NCBI GenBank assembly: GCA_024401355.1
Contig: JAKSLF010000017.1
Location: forward strand, 1 to 57,361
DNA length: 57,361 nt
Reading direction: 5' to 3'
Source of the DNA: Bacteroidales bacterium
Lineage (GTDB): Bacteria > Bacteroidota > Bacteroidia > Bacteroidales > Marinilabiliaceae
In this document: one piece after another, positions 25,983 through 32,846 of the stretch
How positions within the stretch are numbered: the first letter of the stretch is position 1
Layout of the letters: every line of letters starts with the position of its first letter
Translations under genes and position numbers: made by a program
The notes under the pieces: generated by a model
Seen by the model: only the letters and a program-made list of their open reading frames with translations
What the model was told of the DNA's origin: nothing
Database searches by the model: none

Positions 25983-27014
25983 TTAGAAGAGGCTACGGCC
26001 TTCGAATGTGATGTCGTCAACAAGAACATTGTTGAGGAGTGATGTCTGAGCTTCTGTAGAGAAGAACTCAGCAGTTACATCCTTGCCGTTTGTAGAAGCC
26101 TTCATGTATACTTCGCCGAGGTAAGTCTGAGTGCTGAAAACTATTTCCTTCCAAGAGTCGCAGAGTGTAGTTACCTTACCGTTTGCGTCAGTTTCGATAA
26201 GAGTTACACGGCCGAGTTCCTTACCACCCTTAGCCATTCCCTGACCAGCAGCCTTGAGAGATGCGAGTGCGGTCTTGATGTTGCTCATACGGAAGCTTTC
26301 AACATAACCATAAACGATAACTTCAATCTTAGTGTTTGCTGGAAGAAGATCGAGTTCCCACAAATCGATATTATCCAGAGCTGTCTTATTGCCTTCAGCT
26401 GCGTCTTTGAGGTCCTTGTAAATCTTTGGAGCCTGTACCTTAAGCTTGAGAGCCTTCTTCATTGTGATGTAAGCGAATGGGCTTGAAAGGTTCTTAGTGA
26501 AGATTGCCTTGCAAACTGTACCCGAGTTTGCTACGAGGCAGTTTACATCGTTGCTGTAAGTGCCGTCGATAGGAGTGATGAGGTCGTAAGCGTCCTCGTC
26601 AACTGCCGCCTTCCATGTAGGAGTAAAACCACCATACCATGCTTCGTAAATCTTAGGGAAGTCGCTGCTTGCGAGAGCAGTCTTTTCAACTTCTGCATAG
26701 TACTCATCACCATCAGTGCCTTCAGCAGGAGTATCAATGCTGCCACCCTGGAATGCATTGTAGATAGGGTTGTCAGTAGATGTTCCTTCCTGGAATGTGA
26801 ATACGTTGATGTTGCCATCAGACAACATGTAAGCAGATGCTTCGAGTTGGTCAGTATAGTTAGAGAACATAGCTGGCATATTCATTACCTGTACGTTTGC
26901 GGAGAAATCGCTTTTTACGTTTCCGTCGCCATCTCCGTCGTCGTCGCTATGGCAAGCAGTGAATGAGCCGGCAACTACTGCCAAGCCGAGTGCAAATAAT
27001 AAATGCTTTTTCAT
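25983..27014 (-). CDS. Surface-exposed lipoprotein of unknown function
   Basis: A 343-residue protein with a lipoprotein signal peptide (MKKHLLFALGLAVVAGSFTAC) and, right after the lipid cysteine, HSDDDGDGDG. In Bacteroidetes an acidic run at this place is the lipoprotein export signal that sends the protein to the outer leaflet. I do not recognise the mature domain; it is rich in beta-strand-like segments with a PANTKIEVIVYGYVESFRMSN core and ends in DDITFEGRSLF, somewhat like carbohydrate-binding or DUF4465-type surface proteins, but without the matching motifs. It is a single gene, convergent with folA. Confidence 0.75.
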   Translation of the reverse strand: MKKHLLFALGLAVVAGSFTACHSDDDGDGDGNVKSDFSANVQVMNMPAMFSNYTDQLEASAYMLSDGNINVFTFQEGTSTDNPIYNAFQGGSIDTPAEGTDGDEYYAEVEKTALASSDFPKIYEAWYGGFTPTWKAAVDEDAYDLITPIDGTYSNDVNCLVANSGTVCKAIFTKNLSSPFAYITMKKALKLKVQAPKIYKDLKDAAEGNKTALDNIDLWELDLLPANTKIEVIVYGYVESFRMSNIKTALASLKAAGQGMAKGGKELGRVTLIETDANGKVTTLCDSWKEIVFSTQTYLGEVYMKASTNGKDVTAEFFSTEAQTSLLNNVLVDDITFEGRSLF

Positions 27015-27115
27015 TTGTATTGGTTTTTTATTTGTTTTCTATGTTTTGTTAGCATTTACGCAAATCTGGGGTAATGGTTACGAAAAGGAGGTGAAAAAAC
27101 AAGAAAAAAACGAAA

Positions 27116-27145
27116 AATGGTCCATCCTCTACCGGATGGACCATT
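27116..27145 (-). terminator. Terminator downstream of gpsA
   Basis: A 12-bp stem, AATGGTCCATCC (27116-27127) and GGATGGACCATT (27134-27145), loop TCTACC. Read on the minus strand it is followed by a T-rich run (complement of 27088-27117), so it ends lysS-gpsA transcription. Confidence 0.75.
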
Positions 27146-27231
27146 GTAAAGTATTTGAGTTGTAATGTGTTACGGGATAAATGCTGAGATGCTTGAGTTT
27201 TTGTCTCGGATTATCTCTGTTTTGTTGTGGT

Positions 27232-28251
27232 TTATCTCAGTTTGTCGGTGAGGAGGATGCATTCTATCATTGGAGGGACGTTGCCGTAGATGATATTGTA
27301 GACGCAGTCGGTGATAGGCATGCTGACCATATACTTTTCGTTGATTTCGTGTATGGACTTGACTGCGTAGTAGCCTTCTGCGACCATGAGCATTTCCATT
27401 TGTGCGGCTTTGACTGAGTATCCTTTACCGAGCATTGCTCCGAAAGTGCGGTTGCGGCTGAATTGCGAGTAGCATGTGACGAGCAAATCTCCGAGGTATG
27501 CGGAGCTTTTGATGTCGCGGTTGATAGGATGTACTGTGTCGACGAAACGTTTCATCTCCTGTATGGCATTGGAGATAAGGACGGCTTGGAAATTGTCGCC
27601 ATATCCGAGTCCGTGGAATATGCCAGAGGCGATAGCCATGATATTCTTAAGTACGGCGGCGAATTCGGTGCCATATATGTCGTCGGTGACAGTAGTCTTG
27701 ATGAAATTGCATGCTATGATTTTGGTGTACTCTCTGGCGAGCTGTATGTTTTGGCATGCAATAGTAAGGTATGAGAGTCGTTCGAGCGAGACTTCTTCGG
27801 CATGGCATGGTCCGCTGATGACACCTATATGTTCGATAGGTACTTTGAGAGCGCGGTTGATCCAGCTGCCGACGATGAGATTCTCGTCAGGAATGAGTCC
27901 CTTGATGGCGGAGATGACATACTTGTGGCTCATGTCTTCGGTAAGAGAGGACATGGCAGACTTTATGAAAGCCGAAGGTACGGCAAAGATAAGTACATCG
28001 GAGCGGCGGACGATTTCGTTGACATCGTTGGAGAAGAAAATCTTCGAGGTGTCGAACTTGACCGACGTGAGGTACTTAGGATTGCTACCAGTGAGGGTGA
28101 ACGTGTCGATATCCTTCTGGTTGCGTACGTGCCAGTTGAGCAGGGATTTGTTGCAGAGCACCATCTTGGCGATAGCGGTAGCCCAGCTACCACTACCGAT
28201 GATGCCTACGGTATATCCGTTGGGCAGTATGTTCTGTTCTTCCTGTGCCAT
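27232..28251 (-). CDS. gpsA: Glycerol-3-phosphate dehydrogenase [NAD(P)+]
   Basis: Makes sn-glycerol-3-phosphate for phospholipid synthesis. The 339-residue chain has the Rossmann motif IIGSGSWATAIAK near the N-terminus, FAVPSAFIK, the catalytic-lysine segment VISAIKGL, GPCHAEEV, AAVLKNIMAIASG and SRNRTFGAMLGKG. Its ATG overlaps the lysS stop by one base (TAATG), so translation is coupled to lysS. pgi, which often follows in Bacteroidetes, is absent; a terminator comes instead. Confidence 0.95.
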   Translation of the reverse strand: MAQEEQNILPNGYTVGIIGSGSWATAIAKMVLCNKSLLNWHVRNQKDIDTFTLTGSNPKYLTSVKFDTSKIFFSNDVNEIVRRSDVLIFAVPSAFIKSAMSSLTEDMSHKYVISAIKGLIPDENLIVGSWINRALKVPIEHIGVISGPCHAEEVSLERLSYLTIACQNIQLAREYTKIIACNFIKTTVTDDIYGTEFAAVLKNIMAIASGIFHGLGYGDNFQAVLISNAIQEMKRFVDTVHPINRDIKSSAYLGDLLVTCYSQFSRNRTFGAMLGKGYSVKAAQMEMLMVAEGYYAVKSIHEINEKYMVSMPITDCVYNIIYGNVPPMIECILLTDKLR

Positions 28252-29972
28252 TATTCAGTCCAAGATTTTACCAAGTCCTGAGCGGGATTTGCGAGTCCGA
28301 GCTTGAGCTTCTTGTTTTGTCCGCAGAGGTCCTGGAAGAGCTTGTTAGGGTTGAGACCCTTGAGGTCGTCGACCTTGTTGATGCCCATCTTGTAGAGGAC
28401 TCCGATCCATTCGGTTGGTACTCCGGCAGCGTTGAAAGCAGCTTCGCCATCGCGTTCCTTCTTCTTCTCTGGTTTCATCTGAGGGAAGAGGAGAACTTCC
28501 TGGATAGTAGTCTGTCCAGTCATGAGCATGCAGAGTCGGTCGATACCGATACCGATGCCAGATGTTGGAGGCATACCATACTGGAGAGCGCGGAGGAAGT
28601 CCTGGTCGATAATCATAGCCTCGTCATCGCCCTTGTCGGCGAGCTTCATCTGGTCGATGAAACGCTGCTCCTGGTCGATAGGGTCGTTGAGTTCGGAATA
28701 TGCGTTGGCAAGTTCCTTGCCGTTGACCATGAGTTCGAAACGCTCGGTGAGGCCAGGCTTGCTGCGGTGCATCTTAGTAAGAGGAGACATCTCGACAGGA
28801 TAGTCGGTGATGAACGTAGGCTGGATGAAAGTGCCTTCGCAAGTTTCGCCGAAAATCTCGTCGATGAGTTTGCCCTTGCCCATTGTCTCGTCGACTTCGA
28901 CACCGACCTTCTTGGCAACTTCGCGGATTTCATCTTCGCTCATGTTGTTGAGATCGTAGCCAGTCTTTTCCTTGATAGCGTCGAGGATAGGGAGACGGCG
29001 GTAAGGAGCCTTGAAAGAGATGATGTTGTCGCCAACCTTGGCATCTGTAGAGCCGTTGACAGCGATACAGATTGTTTCAAGGAGTTTTTCGGTGAATGAC
29101 ATCATCCAGTTGTAGTCCTTGTATTGGACGTAGAGTTCCATGCAGGTGAACTCAGGGTTATGGTTGCGGTCCATACCCTCGTTGCGGAAGTTCTTACCTA
29201 TTTCATATACACCTTCGAAACCTCCGACGATAAGACGCTTGAGGTAGAGCTCGGTTGCGATACGCATGTACATGTCGATATCGAGAGCGTTGAAGTGAGT
29301 GATGAAAGGACGAGCTGATGCTCCGCCGGCGATAGCCTGGAGAGTTGGAGTTTCAACTTCAGTATATCCTGCACCGTCGAGAACGGAGCGGAGAGTCTTG
29401 AGTACTGTGGCGCGCTTGAGGAAAGTGTCCTTGACACCTTCATTGACAACGAGGTCGACATAACGCTGACGGAAACGGAGTTCAGGGTCGTCGAATTTGT
29501 CGTAGGCAACGCCATCCTTATATTTTACCACAGGAAGTGGCTTGATAGACTTAGCGAGTACGGTGAGTTCCTTGCAATGAACGGAAATTTCACCAGTCTG
29601 TGTGCGGAACACGAAACCCTTGATGCCGATGAAGTCGCCGAGGTCGAGAAGCTTCTTGAAGACGGTGTTGTAGAGTTCCTTATCTTCGTCGGGACAGAGT
29701 TCGTCGCGTGAGATATAGACCTGTATGCGACCCTTAGAGTCCTGCAATTCGACGAAAGATGCTTTACCCATGACACGGCGGCTCATCATACGTCCAGCGA
29801 TGCAAACATCGCGCTGTGGCTCGTCGTCCTTGAAGGATGCAATGATGTCAGTAGAGAAAGCGTCAGTTGGATATTCTGCTGCAGGATATGGGTCGATGCC
29901 CATGTCGCGGAGTGCCTGGAGATTGTTTCTGCGGTTAATCTCCTGTTCGCTGAGGTCTTCTATTAAGCTCAT
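28251..29972 (-). CDS. lysS: Lysyl-tRNA synthetase, class II
   Basis: A 573-residue synthetase with an N-terminal OB-fold anticodon-binding domain (VCIAGRMMSRRVMGKASFV) and the class II catalytic core: motif 1 around VLDGAGYTEVETPTLQ, motif 2 EIGKNFRNEGMDRNHNPEFT, and motif 3 PPTSGIGIGIDRL. The C-terminus carries about 60 extra residues beyond motif 3 (GVPTEWIGVLYKMGINKVDDLKG), an extension common in Bacteroidetes. The gene is upstream of and coupled to gpsA. Confidence 0.96.
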   Translation of the reverse strand: MSLIEDLSEQEINRRNNLQALRDMGIDPYPAAEYPTDAFSTDIIASFKDDEPQRDVCIAGRMMSRRVMGKASFVELQDSKGRIQVYISRDELCPDEDKELYNTVFKKLLDLGDFIGIKGFVFRTQTGEISVHCKELTVLAKSIKPLPVVKYKDGVAYDKFDDPELRFRQRYVDLVVNEGVKDTFLKRATVLKTLRSVLDGAGYTEVETPTLQAIAGGASARPFITHFNALDIDMYMRIATELYLKRLIVGGFEGVYEIGKNFRNEGMDRNHNPEFTCMELYVQYKDYNWMMSFTEKLLETICIAVNGSTDAKVGDNIISFKAPYRRLPILDAIKEKTGYDLNNMSEDEIREVAKKVGVEVDETMGKGKLIDEIFGETCEGTFIQPTFITDYPVEMSPLTKMHRSKPGLTERFELMVNGKELANAYSELNDPIDQEQRFIDQMKLADKGDDEAMIIDQDFLRALQYGMPPTSGIGIGIDRLCMLMTGQTTIQEVLLFPQMKPEKKKERDGEAAFNAAGVPTEWIGVLYKMGINKVDDLKGLNPNKLFQDLCGQNKKLKLGLANPAQDLVKSWTE

Positions 29973-30036
29973 ATTATAATGCTAACATTGTTTACTTAGT
30001 GACATTGTCTGTGCCTTTGAAAGGCAAAAATCACGG

Positions 30037-30044
30037 CAAAGGTA
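30037..30044 (-). promoter_or_regulatory. Candidate -7 box for lysS
   Basis: CAAAGGTA on the plus strand reads TACCTTTG on the minus strand, matching TAnnTTTG, 65 bases before the lysS start. No clear -33 TTG. Confidence 0.4.
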
Positions 30045-30057
30045 GTGAAATATTTAC

Positions 30058-30105
30058 GAAATATGAAATATGAAATTCGAAATATGAAGAACTTGAATAT
30101 GAAAA
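30058..30105. repeat. Short AT-rich tandem repeat (GAAATAT units)
   Basis: Units of seven bases, GAAATAT, GAAATAT, GAAATTC, GAAATAT, then degenerate copies, lie between lysS and the 75-residue gene. Function unknown; it sits upstream of the lysS -7 box. Confidence 0.5.
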
Positions 30106-30109
30106 TTGT

Positions 30110-30141
30110 ATTCCTACGGTATCCTTACGGTATCCCTACGG
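30110..30141. repeat. Three 11-base tandem copies of ATyCyTACGGT
   Basis: ATTCCTACGGT, ATCCTTACGGT and ATCCCTACGG follow each other without gaps, and the last copy covers the stop codon of the 75-residue gene on the minus strand. Confidence 0.65.
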
Positions 30142-30363
30142 AAAAGTGATGACGGAATTTTCGTCGTCATCGTCGGGTATTGAGTAGGAGATGTCGCCAA
30201 TCGAGACGGGAGTTTCGGAAGTGAGATTGTAGTCGTCGAGTGCCTTGAGAGCACTATCCATAATCTCGTCCATCGACTCGCCATAGACGACGATTGGAGT
30301 GTCTTCGACATAGGCGATAAGTCCGTCGTTGCCGTCGGAAAAAATGGTGAGTGCCTTGTTCAT
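30136..30363 (-). CDS. Conserved-looking 75-residue protein
   Basis: A small acidic protein starting MNKALTIFSDGNDGLIAYVE and containing VVYGESMDEIMDSALKALDDYNL, then an acidic SIPDDDDENSV tail. The beta-strand/helix pattern with GESMDEIMDSALKAL recalls the HicB-type antitoxin fold, but there is no HicA gene next to it, so I make no functional claim. It starts 26 bases after murI in the same direction, as the last gene of that operon. Its stop codon falls in an 11-base tandem repeat (30110-30141). Confidence 0.6.
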   Translation of the reverse strand: MNKALTIFSDGNDGLIAYVEDTPIVVYGESMDEIMDSALKALDDYNLTSETPVSIGDISYSIPDDDDENSVITFP

Positions 30364-30389
30364 AAAGTAAGGGTAAAGTAAGGTTAAAG

Positions 30390-31202
30390 TCAGATGGATA
30401 TGTGCTGCACCTCGAGAGGACCTGAGAAGAAGAGTCGTGCCATGGAGCAGAACTTCTCGGTGTTTTCGGTGGTGTAGAACTTTACTGAATGACCTTGTGA
30501 GAGTGTCGACTCGATTTCGGAATGTCGTGTCAGGTAATCCTTGAGACTTTCGGCCACAATCTCGCCTTGTCCGAGAAGTGTGACGTTGGAAGGAAGGTAT
30601 TGGCGAATCTTTGGAAGTAGAATAGGGAAGTGAGTGCATGCCAAGATGACCGTGTCGATGTCGGGACTCTGAGCCATGAGTGAATCGACATATTTCTTGA
30701 CGAAATAGTCGGCTCCTGGTTGGTCGTACTCGTGGTTTTCGACGATAGGAACCCACATTGGACAAGCCTGCTGGAATACCTTGATGTCGTTCCAGAGCTT
30801 GCTGATTTCGATAGGGTAGGAGCCAGAATCGACAGTACCTTGAGTGCCGAAAATGCCAATGTGACGTGAACGGGTGAAACGTCCGATTGCTTCGACGCTT
30901 GGACGGATTACTCCAAGAACACGTTTGTCGGCACCCAGACGAGGAAGGTCCTTCTGCTGTATGTTGCGGAGAGCCTTGGCAGACGCTGTGTTGCAAGCCA
31001 GGATGACAAGCTGGGCACCCATGTCGAAAAGTTTGGTGACACATTGGAGCGTGAACTCGTAGACGACATCAAAAGAGCGAGTGCCATAGGGAGTTCGGGC
31101 GTTGTCGCCGAGATAGATATAGTCGTACTGCGGCATCTCCTTGCGGATAGCGTCGAAGACTGTAAGTCCTCCATAACCTGAATCAAAGATACCTATTTTC
31201 AT
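30390..31202 (-). CDS. murI: Glutamate racemase
   Basis: Makes D-glutamate for peptidoglycan. The 270-residue chain has IGIFDSGYGGLTV, YLGDNARTPYG, and the two catalytic cysteines Cys70 (ILACNTASAKAL) and Cys189 (ILACTHFPIL). It lies third in a minus-strand operon, 9 bases after the secreted-protein gene. In many Bacteroidetes murI follows bamA/ompH genes; that is not the case here. Confidence 0.95.
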   Translation of the reverse strand: MKIGIFDSGYGGLTVFDAIRKEMPQYDYIYLGDNARTPYGTRSFDVVYEFTLQCVTKLFDMGAQLVILACNTASAKALRNIQQKDLPRLGADKRVLGVIRPSVEAIGRFTRSRHIGIFGTQGTVDSGSYPIEISKLWNDIKVFQQACPMWVPIVENHEYDQPGADYFVKKYVDSLMAQSPDIDTVILACTHFPILLPKIRQYLPSNVTLLGQGEIVAESLKDYLTRHSEIESTLSQGHSVKFYTTENTEKFCSMARLFFSGPLEVQHISI

Positions 31203-31211
31203 AAGCTACAA

Positions 31212-31694
31212 TTAGTGCATTCCTCCGACGCAAGGTCTGAACTTCGGTGGTTTTGCCATGGTCATTGGTTTGGCAACAATCTGTATTGCATTCTGGACAT
31301 TGCCGTCTTCATCGACCTTGCCGATGATGAGTATGAAATTGTCCTTGTCGGGTCCGAACCCCTTGAAGACCTCGATGTAGTCGTATAGTTCGTCGTATGA
31401 CTCGCGGTAGACGCAGAAAGAGGTTGGTCCCTTTTTCTGGTATTTCTTGACGTCGAAATACATGGAGAGGTTGTAGCAGTCGAACTCGGCACATGAATCG
31501 CTCCATTTGATAGTGCCGTGGTCGTTGACGGGTTTTTCCCATGATGCGAGACCTTCGCGGTAGCGAATAATCTTCCAAATATCGGTGTTGCCATGATGTT
31601 CACAAGGAACGACATAACCATTGTCCCATCCATCCCATTGGGCGAATGAAGTGAGAGACACCAAACTGAATAATATGATAGTGAAGAATCTCAT
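31212..31694 (-). CDS. Small secreted protein of unknown function
   Basis: A 160-residue protein with a signal peptide (MRFFTIILFSLVSLTSFAQ) and a mature part of about 141 residues rich in aromatic residues and containing several cysteines (VPCEHHG, CAEFDCYN, FCVYRES, FRPCVGG) that could form disulfides. I do not recognise a family. ATG 31694 is chosen because the in-frame extension to 31742 has no signal character. It follows the thioredoxin-fold lipoprotein by 4 bases and precedes murI by 9 bases. Confidence 0.7.
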   Translation of the reverse strand: MRFFTIILFSLVSLTSFAQWDGWDNGYVVPCEHHGNTDIWKIIRYREGLASWEKPVNDHGTIKWSDSCAEFDCYNLSMYFDVKKYQKKGPTSFCVYRESYDELYDYIEVFKGFGPDKDNFILIIGKVDEDGNVQNAIQIVAKPMTMAKPPKFRPCVGGMH

Positions 31695-31698
31695 GACG

Positions 31699-32679
31699 TC
31701 ATTTTGCTGTATAGTTGATGTCGGTAATGCGTCCGTCGGCATTAACGAAAATCGTTACAGGCTGGAACGGAGCAAACTGGGCAGCAGAATTGGCATCGAC
31801 AGAACCTTCGAAGACGTTGACGTTGCCAATGTGCTGGAATGAATTAGGAATATTAGCTACGACACGATAATTGTTGAAGCGATTGAGAGCTACAGTCTGC
31901 CAATGAGATTCGGCAGAACGAGTTGTGTCGGTCGTGAAATGGAAGACGTATGGTGAACCTCCAAAGTAGTCGCTGGAGAGTGACTGCCCGTTGCGGAGAT
32001 TGATGGAGAACGAAGGAGCTGGTTGCCCCTTGGCGAACTTGCTGATGAAGCGTGAGGTGACCCGTGCCTTGTTGACGAGAGAGGCGAGACGCTGAACCTC
32101 GACGTTGTCGGGATAGGACTGCGTCAGTTTGAGAGACGCCTGGTCGAAAATGTTGTGGTCGGATATTATATTATAAAGGTATCGTCCGTTGAGGGAGAGA
32201 TTGAGTACTGGAATCGTGACGATGGACCCTTCGGCCTGGGCCAGAAGCTGGTCGGCACGAGAACGCATAGAGACGAACAGCGAGTCGGAATGGATAGAAT
32301 CGAGTTCGTGCTGAAGTGCTTCGACCTGCCAGAGCAGCTGACACTCCTTGTTGTTGGATGTTGCCTCGTCGAAGTGGTTGATGCGGGCGCAGATAGCCAA
32401 GGCCCGAGCATCGCGAATGATGACATCGAGAGAGTTGGCTGAATCGACAAAGAAGCGATAGAGACCAGGTTGCCAGTCGCGAGAGGAGAGACGATATTGT
32501 CCGTCGAAAGCATGTGCTGAGTCGACGACATTGGTCATGTCGGGGAGCTGGTAGACATAGATAGGTGAAGCGGTCGTCGAATTGAGGTCGACGAGTATGT
32601 TGGTGTCCCTGCTGTTGCCAGAACAGGCGATGAGCAGCGGAAACAAGAGTAAAGCCGAAATGAGAAAACGAATACTCAT
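31699..32679 (-). CDS. Lipoprotein with DUF4369-like N-terminus and a cysteine-less thioredoxin-like domain
   Basis: A 326-residue lipoprotein (signal peptide MSIRFLISALLLFPLLIAC). The N-terminal part after the lipid cysteine resembles the beta-rich DUF4369 region of Bacteroidetes thiol-disulfide proteins, and KGQPAPSFSINLRNGQSLSS introduces a thioredoxin-like C-terminal domain. Where the CxxC should lie the sequence reads FHFTTDTTRSAES, with no cysteine, so no redox role is expected. The start at 32679 is preferred over 32724 because it begins the signal peptide. It heads the operon leading to murI and is divergent from the SpoIIE phosphatase gene. Confidence 0.72.
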   Translation of the reverse strand: MSIRFLISALLLFPLLIACSGNSRDTNILVDLNSTTASPIYVYQLPDMTNVVDSAHAFDGQYRLSSRDWQPGLYRFFVDSANSLDVIIRDARALAICARINHFDEATSNNKECQLLWQVEALQHELDSIHSDSLFVSMRSRADQLLAQAEGSIVTIPVLNLSLNGRYLYNIISDHNIFDQASLKLTQSYPDNVEVQRLASLVNKARVTSRFISKFAKGQPAPSFSINLRNGQSLSSDYFGGSPYVFHFTTDTTRSAESHWQTVALNRFNNYRVVANIPNSFQHIGNVNVFEGSVDANSAAQFAPFQPVTIFVNADGRITDINYTAK

Positions 32680-32721
32680 AGTGGTCGGACGTGATAGACT
32701 CAAAATTGTAAAAATCGTAGG

Positions 32722-32729
32722 CAAAGATA
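32722..32729 (-). promoter_or_regulatory. -7 box of the lipoprotein-murI operon
   Basis: CAAAGATA on the plus strand is TATCTTTG on the minus strand, 43 bases before the start codon at 32679. No clear -33 element. Confidence 0.5.
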
Positions 32730-32814
32730 ATAAAACTTGTTGTGAGAAGAGCCGTTGCCATTAAATATTGCTAAAATAAATATGTATTATCTTCGTTGAA
32801 TGATACATTTTCAC

Positions 32815-32822
32815 TAATTTTG
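32815..32822 (+). promoter_or_regulatory. -7 box of the SpoIIE phosphatase gene
   Basis: TAATTTTG, 24 bases before ATG 32847; a TTG at 32796-32798 is 16 bases upstream, slightly short. Confidence 0.5.
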
Positions 32823-32846
32823 CAAGCAAGTATGCATGGTTGAAAA

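Noticed and set aside
28245-29099. Plus-strand open frame opposite lysS
   Set aside because: lysS carries all class II synthetase motifs on the minus strand; the plus-strand product is Leu/Val/Asp-rich without motifs.
30058-30141. CRISPR array
   Set aside because: Repeat units of 7 and 11 bases without spacers; no cas genes in the window.
30364-31044. Minus-strand frame upstream of and continuous with the 75-residue gene
   Set aside because: This part overlaps murI in another frame and has shadow-like sequence; only the last 75 codons after an ATG look like a real protein.
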